Assembly: GCA_030448185.1 (NCBI GenBank)
Contig: JAUJNL010000046.1
Coordinates: 1 to 53,419 of the forward strand
DNA length: 53,419 nucleotides
Source: Cytophagales bacterium
Lineage (GTDB): Bacteria; Bacteroidota; Bacteroidia; Cytophagales; 172606-1
Direction: 5' to 3'
Both the position numbers and the translations under genes were made by a program. Below are positions 8,571 through 17,717 of this stretch, one piece after another (the stretch's first letter is position 1; each line of letters opens with the position of its first letter). The notes beneath the pieces are model-generated. The model saw only the letters and a list, made by a program, of their open reading frames with translations. It was not told the DNA's origin and made no database searches.

Positions 8571-8734
8571 ATTTCTTGATCACGACTAAGAGGGTTAATA
8601 TAATGATAATCAATTATTTATAACCTATTTTAGGCTTCTCGTCTTTTTCTCAAACTTTATTATTTAAAGAAATTTTTAAAAAGGGCGTAAAAATGCTCTT
8701 CCCGCTTAAACACAAAACTTATTGATTTAATACC
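8571..8734. other. AT-rich non-coding stretch beside the iterons
   Basis: No coding frame is seen. The stretch is rich in TATAAT/TTATTTATAACC-like runs and could be the unwinding region of the candidate origin. Confidence 0.35.
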
Positions 8735-9120
8735 ATGCGCGTACATACCGTATACAGCCGTTTCAAAGCCTAGGTTATGAGCCTACCCCATGAGAAAATG
8801 AGGAGGCCGGTAAACTAATCGGTGCCCTGTTTAAGCAAACGTATCGCGAACTCCTCCCCGGTACGGTTTCATGGTTCTAAGTAAAAGATGCAGGTGAATA
8901 CCTATCGGAGTCTTTCGGTCCAATGATGGATGAGATTATTCACCAACTGCATAGCAAAGAAGTCCCTGGAGTGGAGATAGAACCAGTAGCTCCAGTAGTA
9001 AAGCCGGTGACGCCGGCTGGAAAGTCAGAAGTCGTAGAAGCAGAGCAAACCAAGCGGATCCGGAAGCGGATCACGGTGAGCAAGCCTATTTCAGGTACTC
9101 CAAGGAGTGGAAGGATCTGA
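8735..9120 (+). pseudogene. degenerate hypothetical gene
   Basis: From ATG 8735 (MRVHTVYSRF) and then, in another frame, EEAGKLIGALFKQTYRELLPGT, KDAGEYLSESFGPMMDEI and a Pro/Val/Lys-rich tail to 9120. In-frame stops at 8791 and 8878 and at least one frame change interrupt it. The last 65 codons (from 8923) are open. The product is not recognised; the tail resembles flexible linkers with basic ends. Confidence 0.35.
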
Positions 9121-9279
9121 TTGCTGGCTAGTGGCTTCCTTGGTACCAGCCCATTTCTGGCTAGTTAAATCGGAAAAGTTACGTGTTATGAGGCTGACTT
9201 TGGGAGAATAAGTAAGATTTGGCGCCTGATTACCGGGAAAGAGCAACGCTTAGACAAAAAGCGAGGAAAAGGGGTGAAA

Positions 9280-10071
9280 ATGCGCTTAAACCTTACTTTT
9301 TGCCTTAGTGGGGCTCTCAATTATTTCCGGGAAGTTTGTCCTCTCTCCGTGACAAAAGTGTCACGAGTGCAGTATGAGGAAAGAATTAAATATCATCAGG
9401 CCTGGCTTTTGGAACCAAAAGACTACCAGGCCCGACTGTGAATACTCAAAACCTATGGGGCTTCTTCGCTACTCAAGCTATTAGAGACGGGGGAATCTGA
9501 TTACACCTGGCAGGTACTCCGCCACGAACTTTCCCGACTCCAGCACCTGGAGCACCTCCCTTTACCGCCGGCACTATTGCCTCCCGTACGACCCGAAGAG
9601 CTAGCCCGTCAACCCATTCCGGCCAATCCTCAAGCGGCTCCCCAGGAGCAAGCCCTGAGCTTTACGTACTATGCGCAGGAGCGTGAGGCCCGTATTCCCG
9701 GAAGCAGTACGCCCTCTGGTAGAAGAGTGGAAAGGCTCTATAAGGAGAGCTCCCACTTGCAGTCACAACTCATGCACCTAGCGACCGATGAAGAGCGTAA
9801 GCAAGCAGCCTTCACTATCCTGAATAACTTCGACCGGATTCATGCCTATTGGGAGCAGCTCGACTACAACAAGAAACACGGCCGGCTGCCTGAGCCCCCA
9901 CCGCTGCACCCGGCCTGGACTCGCTTTCTGCGGTTGCCCTCATGCGCAAGCAGGCTACCTTACGGGTGCAGATTTCCCAGCACCGAAAACAACCCAGCCA
10001 AAGAAGCCAAGGTCCTCGCCTGGCAAAGACAACTCGAACAAGTGCAGCTCCTACTCAAGCGGTTCGAGTAG
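9280..10071 (+). pseudogene. conserved-looking hypothetical protein with internal TGA and frameshifts
   Basis: The frame from ATG 9280 (MRLNLTFCLSGALNYFRE) is the same as that of the open stretch 9577-10071, interrupted only by TGA at 9439-9441. The restored product is about 263 aa: an N-terminal domain with VQYEERIKYHQAWLLEPKDYQ and TWQVLRHELSRLQHL, a Pro-rich linker near residues 100-125, and a C-terminal helical domain (RRVERLYKESSHLQSQLMHLA, then DRIHAYWEQLDYNKKHGRLP). Near 9940-10000 two compensating shifts hide LMRKQATLRVQISQHRKQP. The C-terminal domain resembles hypothetical proteins seen on Bacteroidota mobile elements (memory, unverified). Function unknown. Confidence 0.5.
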
Positions 10072-10421
10072 AAACCTTATTGGAGTATCTAGCTTGGTCG
10101 ACGTCTCATACCGGTTATCTATACCCTCAATCATATATCGTAGCCATCCCTAGTCATTAATTAATGACTTGCGTCAGTGCGTGGCTGGGTGAAACCCGAC
10201 TCGAAAAAACCCGAAAACGGATGTCCTTTCCCGTGCAAGGTGGAAATGAGAACTTTAGCTCAGGTTTTTGACAAAAATTTGAGAATCGGTACCGCCGTTT
10301 TAAACCTTGAGTTATGCCCAAAAAGCCCGAATGGATGGAGAAAGGCTGTTTTTAAGGATTCGTATGCTGTTTCCTTTATGGGCTCTATAAGCAGAATTCC
10401 ATCCGGGCAAGGGGTATTCTG
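10072..10421. other. gap without a convincing gene
   Basis: Several short frames overlap on both strands here, none with recognisable domains, consistent start context or agreement with neighbours. I see no clear RNA gene or repeat. Confidence 0.3.
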
Positions 10422-10613
10422 GTGACAAATTTCGATAAACCGGAAAGAGTGACGGCCAAACGGTTCCTTAAACAGCAGCAAATCATAGGTGTCCTACTGG
10501 CTATCCGAGCGGGTAAAACGATTCCGGCCTTTACGCTGGAAGCGTACCGGTTCAATCCCTATACCAGTCAGGCCATTCGTCGGTATTGCCGCACCCATTT
10601 AATTCTCTTATAG
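10422..10613 (+). CDS. small hypothetical protein
   Basis: 63 aa from GTG 10422. It is basic (pI clearly high), with TAKRFLKQQQIIGVLLAIRAGK in the centre and a C-terminal RFNPYTSQAIRRYCRTH. No family is recognised. The frame is in line with its neighbours in direction, but start and reality are uncertain. Confidence 0.3.
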   Translation: MTNFDKPERVTAKRFLKQQQIIGVLLAIRAGKTIPAFTLEAYRFNPYTSQAIRRYCRTHLILL

Positions 10614-10642
10614 TTTTTCTGCCTATCATTCCCATTACTGCT

Positions 10643-11329
10643 ATGAAGAAAAGTACTCACCCCTCTGCTCCTCCAGGTTGATTCCGAGCAACTCTTAACC
10701 TTCCGTCATCATCTTTCCTGTGTGCTGGAACATGCCAAACTGCTCACTGAAGTCCATGCTGAGCTGTTTCTCAAGCGGGAAATGCCCCTCGAAGAAGTCA
10801 TTGAGCTGCTCAAGGCCTCAGATGTCAGACGGGAACTGGAGATCAAATACCTGGAGGCCCACCAGGTAAAAATCGAAGGCCTGCCGCTGAAAATGGATGC
10901 TCTCCGGACAATGGTGGAAATCGTGGACCATACGGCTCCTGTTGAGTGGGTAGCCCAAATCGAAAACACTGGAAAGCCTTGCAGGAGATTCGGCCCAAAG
11001 CCATCAGCCTGAAAGAGTTGCACGACGGCAAACAGTTCTACGCACCGGGAGCACTGCCCGAGGAGTTACAGCAGCAAATCAAGGCTTTGTTTGAAAACTA
11101 TACCCAGTCGGAAAAGCAGAATCAGGCTTACCAGGCTGCTCAAGACATCAAGGCCGCTTTCGAGAAACTGGCCGAACTAGGCGTAGAGATGCCCATGTAT
11201 CATCAGTTGCCTTTAGCACTCAAGCAGCTCTTTGACATCCGTTCCGAAGCGCAGCAAGGCCCCTTGATCCATCAGCTTCCGGTTAACAGCAAGTTGTTTA
11301 CCGAAAGTTATTACAGCCACGTGGAGTAA
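10643..11329 (+). pseudogene. hypothetical helical protein, frameshifted
   Basis: About 225 aa if restored. ATG 10643 opens a short frame. A shift near 10675 moves into LLQVDSEQLLTFRHHLSC and LLTEVHAELFLKREMPLEEV, and another near 10975 gives KALQEIRPKAISLKELHDGK, then two helical blocks (ENYTQSEKQNQAYQAAQDIK and FEKLAELGVEMP) to the stop at 11329. No recognised domain, signal peptide or membrane segment. It could be a scaffold-like or DNA-associated protein of the element; this is not supported beyond its helical nature. Confidence 0.45.
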
Positions 11330-11527
11330 AAGCCCCGCTGACTGAGCCTTAAATGCATTAGCGGGAGTGGTTTCCGACTCCGGAGGAAAAATACCCTCTC
11401 CTCCCTTTGGGGAGGGCAAGATCATTTCCGCGCCGGGAAATACATCTTACTTTCCACTTCCAGTGAAACGCTGCCCCCAAGACAATACCCGGTTTAAATA
11501 ACTCATCCCCTCTTTTATCTGATTCCC

Positions 11528-12111
11528 ATGAATATTGCTAATCGATTTCCCCTGATTGCCAAGCTGACGGGAGAAAGTAGTGTCAGGACCTAAAAAGTTT
11601 TACCAGTTCCTGGCTCCAAGCCGCCAAAAGCCTTTTCTCCAGCTTTAGCAGTGGAGATATGCATCAGTTGCAGCAGGAAACCCAGCAGCTCAAGCAACTG
11701 GCCGGCCTGGAGGGGAAGCATCGCTTACCAGTTTTTCCTTCGGCCGGGAACAAGCCCGGAAAAGTACTCTCGGGAGAAGTGGCTCAACTGAGTGTAAGCA
11801 AAGTGATTGCGCAGATTAAAACCAAAGGGTCAGGTCTGCTGATGAATGAAGCAGAAATGGGATTTCTAGATACGGTGCTTAAGGCCGTTGAATCGAAAGA
11901 TCCGGTTGCCCTGAAAGCCCTTCAGGAAGCAGCCCAGCAGGTAGGAGCCGGGCTAGTAGCAGAGAATAAAGGTCCGGAAGGCAAGGCCCCGGTAGTAGCT
12001 CCTGCTCCCGTGGCAGCCCAAGAGAAAGCGCCGGCAAGTAGTCATCTAGTGATTGATAAAACCGACGCCCATAACCAATACGCCTGGCGTTACCTGGCAG
12101 AAAGGAGGTGA
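11528..12111 (+). pseudogene. hypothetical protein, frameshifted near start
   Basis: ATG 11528 encodes MNIANRFPLIAKLTGESS and then hits a stop at about 11591. A one-base shift links it to the frame continuing with FTSSWLQAAKSLFSSFSSGD and open to 12111. The restored length is about 193 aa. The middle has SVSKVIAQIKTKGSGLLMNEAEM and DPVALKALQEAAQQVGAG, followed by a Pro/Ala-rich linker and NQYAWRYLAERR. Not recognised. A good terminator follows at 12170, so it probably ends the damaged operon. Confidence 0.45.
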
Positions 12112-12169
12112 AATGTAAGTGAAGAGCGCGTCTAATTAATGGCAGTTTGATTTGGAATGAATCAGAAAG

Positions 12170-12198
12170 GGTTACCGTACTTGCGGTAGCCTTTTTTT
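12170..12198 (+). terminator. rho-independent terminator
   Basis: GGTTACCG / CGGTAGCC (one G-U pair) with a 6-nt loop, followed by seven T residues. It separates the damaged unknown genes from the cargo block. Confidence 0.7.
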
Positions 12199-12333
12199 GT
12201 GCGGTAGGGGAAAAGTGTCCTGAAAAAAATAGTCCGCAAAAAAGCCTGCTAAAAGTAGCACTAGCAAGCTTTTCTATAGATTTACTGTCCGGTGATAAAT
12301 AAGTATTTAAATAAGGACAGTAAAGCCCTTTTC

Positions 12334-13025
12334 ATGCAAACCCCTTTCCCCTTAGAATCCGGTCGCCATTTATTTTCCATTGAATATACTTCCCAAAGAG
12401 CGATTGGAGGAGACTATCCTGAACACTACATCCAGGAGATTACAGGAAAGGTGATTGTGGAACAGCTGCCTGATGAGGACTCCAGCTTGACGGAAGGGCC
12501 TAGATATACCGTAGGCACCTTTCAGGCCTACCTGCTCCTACTGGAGGAAGCAGATGAAGAAATGGAATTCTCCGCACTGGAAGTAATGGACTCCTATCCA
12601 TATGTACGAGGGTATTACTATGAGTTATTTGAGCGAGAATACTCCAGTGAGGCAAAGAAGATGTGATCGACCAGTTTGACCTGGACTTCTATATTAACCG
12701 ACTCTTTGTCTTGCACTCGGTTGAGATTATTCCCACCTACCGAGGTAAAAACTTGGGTCTGGCAGTAGCCACCGAGCTCATCCGGGAGTACGGCCGAGGC
12801 TGTGATCTGATTGTAACCAAGCCCTTTCCAATTCAGTTTTTCGGCGATGCTTATGAGAGGGATGCAGAAGGAGAGCCAACGGAAGTTGAACGGAAGGAAT
12901 TTGTCCAAGCCAAGAAGAAGCTCTTTGCCTATTGGTCTCAAATTGGATTCTCCCCAGTAGGCAAAGCAGGTATTGCCGGGATGACTTACGATGATTTTAT
13001 GCCTTATCAATTTAACAACGACTAA
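12334..13025 (+). CDS. GNAT-like acetyltransferase (one frameshift)
   Basis: About 230 aa when a missing A near 12656 is restored; this joins the first frame (to 12666) to the second (to 13025). The first part has HLFSIEYTSQRAIGGDYPE and a FSALEVMDSYPYVRGYYYELF block. The second contains LFVLHSVEIIPTYRGKNLGL, which is the GNAT motif A with the acetyl-CoA loop R-G-K-N-L-G, then CDLIVTKPFPIQF, typical of a poorly characterised GNAT-like family. A GTG at 12292 in frame is an alternative start; I chose ATG 12334 because conservation-like sequence begins after it. Substrate unknown. It is the first gene of the cargo block. Confidence 0.55.
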
Positions 13026-13080
13026 GTAAATGGATCTACATTTTACATGCTACCCTAGCTTAGCTACTTACTAAAACTTA

Positions 13081-13960
13081 ATGTATTACAGACGCAAACT
13101 TGAACTTGCTTTAATTCAAGCTTTTGGAGGAGAACTCTCCAAAACCGATTTTCAAAAACTCTTATTTCTGCTAACCCAAAAGCAGGAAAAGCCCGATTAT
13201 GACTTTGTACCCTATAAATACGGCTGTTTTCTTTTCAAGCGGCTACTGACTTAAGCACTTTAGTGCATAAAGGAAACTTGTTAGAAGTAGATGCCAAATG
13301 GGTATTGCCCAAGAATGCCAATCCCTTTGCTTCGCTAGCAGAAGCTGATAAACTACAAATAAGGCGATTAAAGTGCGTTCGGGTCAAATCCCTGGGTAGA
13401 AGTTTAATCAGACACACATCTACATTCATTATCCTTATTATGCTACTCGCAGTAACATCGCGGAAGAAGTTCTCTCCAAAGAGGAAATAGCAGAGGTTAA
13501 AAAGTCTCTACCAGTTGCTAAAGATTACCATATCTATACGATTGGTTACGAAGGAATCAGTATTGAAGCTTACTTCAATAAACTCATCAAACAGGATGTG
13601 AAGGTGCTTTGTGATGTTCGAAAAAATGCTGTGAGTATGAAATACGGCTTTTCCAAAAGCCAATTAATGGATTTCTGCCAGAAACTAGAAATTCAGTATG
13701 TACATATCCCAGAGCTAGGAATTGAGTCCAGTAAAAGAAAGGACTTAGAGGGGCAACAAGATTATAATCAATTATTTGAGGAATATGACCGGGAAACTTT
13801 GCCTCATCGAAGGGAATATCTGCAAAAAATTCAGGAGATGATCCAGCTCAATAAGCGGGTCGCTTTAACCTGTTTTGAAGCCTTGCCCCAACAATGCCAC
13901 CGAGCCCGAGTAGCCAAAGCCCTTAAATTGATGACTCATTACGAACTAACCCATTTGTAA
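13081..13960 (+). CDS. DUF488 family protein with N-terminal winged-helix-like region (frameshifted)
   Basis: About 290 aa when restored. The N-terminal segment (MYYRRKLELALIQAFGG, LSKTDFQKLLFLL, YDFVPYKYGCF) resembles the helix-turn-helix-like domain that precedes DUF488 in some Bacteroidota proteins. The DUF488 domain starts at YTIGYEGISIEAYFNKL near 13540, with CDVRKNAVSMKYGFSKSQL and the conserved C-terminal Cys/His signature CFEALPQQCHRARVA near 13880. A missing T near 13229 and further shifts near 13370-13420 break the frame. The last 120 codons (13598-13960) are open. The family has no established activity. It ends 5 bp before the next gene, so they form a pair. Confidence 0.65.
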
Positions 13961-13965
13961 TTTTT

Positions 13966-14796
13966 ATGCCAACTGAACGCGTATTGATCACCGTTAAAAC
14001 TTATCCTACTTTATCTTCCAAGTATGATGAATTAGTCTGTACGGCGGGTATGAGAGAAGACGGTAGTTGGGTGAGAATTTATCCGATAGCATTTCGTAGC
14101 CTTCCCTATGACAAACAATACCAGAAGTATGATTGGCTGGAGATTGATCTGGTTAGAAATACTAAAGATGCTAGGCCTGAAACCTATCGTCCTCGGACCA
14201 TAGATGAGCATGGGAAAGTAATAGGCAAGATTGACACAAAGAACGATTGGGAAGAGCGAAGAAAAATTGTACTCAACCATGTGCATACGGACTTAACCAA
14301 GTTGATTGCTCAGGCAAAGGATAAAAGCGTATGTACTTCGCTTGCCGTATTTAAGCCCAAAGAAATTATTGATTTTGTCTATGAACCTTGTGAACGGAAC
14401 TGGGATCCCAGCAAGCTTCAAGCATTGAAGCAAATGAATATATTCACGCAAGGCAAGCAGGGATTAGAAATTGTAAACAAGCTTCCTTATAAGTTTTCCT
14501 TCAAGTTGCTTGATGAAAATGGTAAAAAGAGTACGATGATGATTGAAGATTGGGAAACAGGAGCTTTGTATTGGAATTGTTTAAAAAAAGCAGAAGGGGA
14601 TGAGCAAGTGGCTTGTGAAAAAGTAAGACAGAAGTACTTTGACGATTTTGCCAAGACCAAGGACTTGTACTTTTACTTAGGCACAAGTTTATCATACCAT
14701 TTTCAGGGTAAAAACCCTTTTATGATTATCGGTACTTTCCATCCTACCTTTCCACAGCCTCCTAAAATCAACCCTCAACTCTCCTTATTTAATTAA
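13966..14796 (+). CDS. conserved protein paired with DUF488, possibly dual-OB type
   Basis: 276 aa, intact. The N-terminus ERVLITVKTYPTLSSKYDEL followed by VCTAGMREDGSWVRIYPI matches a family I know as a regular neighbour of DUF488 proteins. I believe it is described as a dual OB-fold domain, but I cannot verify this. The protein ends in a PxxNPQLSLFN tail. There is no signal peptide or membrane segment. It begins 5 bp after the DUF488 stop codon and ends 4 bp before the resolvase start, so the three are one transcription unit. A nucleic-acid-binding role would suit OB folds (inference). Confidence 0.55.
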   Translation: MPTERVLITVKTYPTLSSKYDELVCTAGMREDGSWVRIYPIAFRSLPYDKQYQKYDWLEIDLVRNTKDARPETYRPRTIDEHGKVIGKIDTKNDWEERRKIVLNHVHTDLTKLIAQAKDKSVCTSLAVFKPKEIIDFVYEPCERNWDPSKLQALKQMNIFTQGKQGLEIVNKLPYKFSFKLLDENGKKSTMMIEDWETGALYWNCLKKAEGDEQVACEKVRQKYFDDFAKTKDLYFYLGTSLSYHFQGKNPFMIIGTFHPTFPQPPKINPQLSLFN

Positions 14797-14800
14797 CCCG

Positions 14801-15439
14801 ATGACACTTGTAGCCATCTTTGTGCGTGTCTCATCCAAAAGCCAAGAGTATGACCGGCAAATCAGTGACCTGACTGCCCATGCCCAGAAGATGAATTACC
14901 AGGTAGTAGAAATAATCACTGAAGTGGTTAGTGCCAGTAAGACTGCTAAGGAACACCGGGAAGCGATTGGTCAGTTAATTAAGCTGGCCAGGGCTGGTAG
15001 TATCCGGAAGGTACTCGTTACGGAAGTGTCTCGCCTTGGCCGGCGCACGGCTGACATACTCCAGGTGATTGAGGAGCTGACCGAGCTAAAGGTATCCGTC
15101 TACGCTCACAACTTTGGTCAGGAGACTCTTACCAAGGAAGGGAAGCGTAACACTACTATCAATGTGATGTTTACTTTGCTGGCTGAATTTGCTCGGATGG
15201 AAACGGAGCTCCTATCTGAGCGGATCCGATCCGGCCAGGAGGAAGCCCGAAGGAAAGGCAAGAAACTTGGTCGGAGGCCTGGCACTACCAAGACAGCTGA
15301 TCAGCTGGTAAAGGAATATCCAGGAGTAGTGAAAGATATCAGGGCAGGGCTTAGTATTCGAAAAATTTCGGCATTCCGGGAAGTATCAAAGGATACTGTT
15401 CAACGGGTGAAGAAGGCAATCATGCAGACATTTGCATAA
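14801..15439 (+). CDS. serine recombinase (resolvase/invertase family)
   Basis: 212 aa, intact and of the usual length for small serine recombinases. The catalytic Ser lies in IFVRVSSKSQEYDRQ (S11, with Arg9). The conserved VTEVSRLGRR block is near residues 73-83, and the E-helix region ETELLSERIRSGQEEARRKG near 129-150. The C-terminal HTH is at about 180-207 (AGLSIRKISAFREVSKDTVQ). It would cut and rejoin DNA at a short crossover site, for example for inversion or dimer resolution. It sits 4 bp after the preceding gene, and convergently with the Abi-alpha gene 20 bp away. I see no obvious invertible segment with matching inverted ends nearby. Confidence 0.85.
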   Translation: MTLVAIFVRVSSKSQEYDRQISDLTAHAQKMNYQVVEIITEVVSASKTAKEHREAIGQLIKLARAGSIRKVLVTEVSRLGRRTADILQVIEELTELKVSVYAHNFGQETLTKEGKRNTTINVMFTLLAEFARMETELLSERIRSGQEEARRKGKKLGRRPGTTKTADQLVKEYPGVVKDIRAGLSIRKISAFREVSKDTVQRVKKAIMQTFA

Positions 15440-15458
15440 TTGTGAAAGCGCCAATTGC

Positions 15459-16334
15459 TTATATACACGCTTTTATAAATAATTGCCCAAATTGAGTTAT
15501 TTCGAAAAAGCCTTTTACAATTGTTAGCTTACTAAAGCCGGGAAATCCTTTTTGAAAGTTTTGCCAGTCCTCTTCACTTATAAAGTTGATCCGTTGCGCT
15601 AAGTCAACCCCAACAACTTTCTGAAGCTGTTGTTGCATTTGAGAATAGATTTCAACTATTGGAGCATATAAATCATCATTTGTTTTATAATCCCCTGGGG
15701 TATAGCTCAAAATTCCAAGTGAAATAAGGTTGCTAAAGTAAACAAGCATATTCTGCTTGAAGTCCAGCTCTACATACTTTTCTATTCCTGTTAAAAATCT
15801 CATCGGATCGGTATAGCCTACACCATTTCTATTGTGAAGTCTAAAAGTTATGAATGGAATAGAGTCTTTTCCTTTAAGAGAATAAACAATCTTTGCTTCA
15901 TCACTTGAAAGTCTTTCAAGTATTCCAACAAATGACGGATGAATCAGATGAGCCGTCTCTTCAGAGGCTGCCCGGGCAAGCAGGTTTGCAAATGATTCTC
16001 TTAATTGCTCATTAGTTGAATAGGAAAGTTTATCTATTATGGGAACTCCTATTTCTGGTGGTACTTCACACACCTTCTCTTGCGGAATTTCATTAATCTT
16101 TAGCCTAACTCTTTCCATATTACTTTTAAAAACTTCCTTCTTATGCCCTGCATATTCATTTAACATCCAAACCGGAGTTACTAAAGTATTTGCCAGGTCT
16201 AATACCGTTCCCAAGGCTTTGCCGACCTTCTGAACTCCCGGTTGAGCAAGGTCAGTATAGATCATGGAAAAAATCTTCATCTTTCCCAGATCAATTAAGG
16301 AAATTGAGTTGTTGGTATTTTGACTTTCAGACAT
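15459..16334 (-). CDS. Abi-alpha / DUF4393 domain protein
   Basis: 291 aa from ATG 16334. The central part (EVPPEIGVPIIDKLSYSTNEQLRESFANLLARA, then HPSFVGILERLSSDEAKIV) carries the DUF4393 signature, a family annotated as abortive-infection alpha. A weakly hydrophobic, possibly amphipathic stretch is near residues 30-50. The C-terminal region holds a ligand-like beta segment (SFEITQFGQLFIKACI). Family members are often near phage-defence genes; the mechanism is not established. The frame is open upstream without a stop into the C-terminus of the integrase, giving a 377-aa reading frame. I take the ATG at 16334 because family similarity begins after it. It is a plausible anti-phage cargo gene. 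Confidence 0.65.
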   Translation of the reverse strand: MSESQNTNNSISLIDLGKMKIFSMIYTDLAQPGVQKVGKALGTVLDLANTLVTPVWMLNEYAGHKKEVFKSNMERVRLKINEIPQEKVCEVPPEIGVPIIDKLSYSTNEQLRESFANLLARAASEETAHLIHPSFVGILERLSSDEAKIVYSLKGKDSIPFITFRLHNRNGVGYTDPMRFLTGIEKYVELDFKQNMLVYFSNLISLGILSYTPGDYKTNDDLYAPIVEIYSQMQQQLQKVVGVDLAQRINFISEEDWQNFQKGFPGFSKLTIVKGFFEITQFGQLFIKACI

Positions 16335-16399
16335 AAAAGGAGGAGCTAAATGGTAAGCTTTTTTATATTTTAATTTTATTAAACTGGCCAAATCTGGCA

Positions 16400-17620
16400 T
16401 TGAAATCACTTTTGTATTTATAATAACTCCGTACTTCGAAAAGTAAGCGTCTGTCTGCGCAGAACTTGAATGACGACAATGACGCTGTACTGCCAGAATA
16501 TCCTTAGTTGATTTATAGAGATTGATAGCTCCAGTGTGCTTATAAGAGTACAAAGTGTGCTGCTCCTCTGTGAATCCCAGAGTTTGCAACATCTTTTTAT
16601 GCCGACGGTAAAAAAACTTCTCACAAATTGGCTTTTCACCCGGTTTACCTTTGGGTGAAAACAGGTAAAAGTGCTTCGGGAAGTCCAGTAGTTTATATTC
16701 GCTAATGATTTTTGTAAGCCTGCTGGAATAGTTATATGCTGAGCTTTATTATTCTTGGCACGGTTAGCTCGGAGAGAATAGTTTCGGCCATGATATCCTT
16801 AATCTGCAAGTACCGCATCTCAATACCAGGCCTGGTAAAGGTGTAATACATAAACTGGATGAAGAGCCGCATCTGTCGCTCATCTTTTTCTATCAGGTAC
16901 AGTTCAATCTGCTGCAGCTGCTCATTTGTGTAGGGCATATGCAGCTCAGATGCCTCGACTGTTAGCGACTGAACCCGGAGCATCGGATTACTAATCGGCA
17001 GTTCTTCATATTGAATGTAGTAGTTCAGGATAGTGCCCAGGTACCCTTTGTTATTATTGAAGGTCTTATTGCCGTGCTGCAAGCCTTCTTTCAAATGAGT
17101 AGCAAATTGCCGGGCTATTCCCAGCGTAAAATCCTTGAGTAACAGGTCGCTTCTAAGGGTACTATCAGCCAGGCAAACAAATGGTTTTTCAAGGTCCGGT
17201 ATCCATCAAAGGTATTGCTGCTGATCTTAGCCAGTCCCTGATTATAATTCTCTTCCAATTGCTTTCGTCCATTATTGGTAAGGGCTGTATTTTTGTAATT
17301 GATGAAATAAATGACGGCTTCTTTAAGGGTAAAGAGGTTTAAATCAAAGGTTAGGGCTTCTATTGCAGGTTTTTTTGCTTTTACCTACGGTAGCTCCGGA
17401 TTTGAGCAACCGTTCTATTTCCCACATATCCCGGCGGGCATTGGCCCGGCGCAGTTCCACCGTTTCACCCGTAACCGATACCCGCTTGCGGACCTTCTTT
17501 TTCCTTCCCAAGGTCCCATATAGTAGATGAAGAACCAGTCTTTTGACAGATTTCCGCCGTAGTCAATCAGGCGGGAAGCGTATAGTCCTGCTTTTGCTTA
17601 GTTTCTTCGGCTTGATTCAT
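16400..17620 (-). pseudogene. tyrosine integrase of the element (att-proximal), frameshifted
   Basis: About 400 aa when restored, reading leftward from ATG 17620 (MNQAEETKQKQDYTLP). Visible parts are an N-terminal region with EKKVRKRVSVTGETVELRRA (about 17440-17500), a core-binding domain including LKDFTLGIARQFATHLKEGLQHG and the catalytic Arg in TFTRPGIEMRYLQI (near 16810). Then follow KKMLQTLGFTEEQHTLYSYKHTG (about 16590-16530) and the nucleophile region CRHSSSAQTDAYFSKYG (near 16450). Shifts near 17530, 17370, 17180 and 16735 break the frame. It starts about 100 bp from the tRNA-Ser 3' end, the classical place for the element's own integrase. It therefore probably catalysed the tRNA-Ser integration. 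Confidence 0.7.
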
Positions 17621-17680
17621 GCCTTTGGTGAGCGATGCCAGTGCCAAAACCACTGCCAATTTTAAATACCAGGGTATAAA

Positions 17681-17711
17681 AAATGCCCTATCTGGCTAAA
17701 TAAGGGCATTT
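17681..17711 (-). terminator. hairpin downstream of tRNA-Ser
   Basis: AAATGCCCT / AGGGCATTT is a perfect 9-bp inverted repeat with a 13-nt loop. On the minus strand it is followed by TTTTTT. It lies 7 bp past the tRNA 3' end and would end the tRNA transcript after integration. Confidence 0.6.
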
Positions 17712-17717
17712 CTACAG

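Noticed and set aside
10177..10425. Plus-strand frame MRGWVKPDSKK...
   Set aside because: It overlaps another frame on the opposite strand, shows no family and has no neighbour support.
14801..15439. Resolvase-driven invertible promoter or gene switch
   Set aside because: I found no pair of matching inverted crossover sites flanking a segment near the recombinase.
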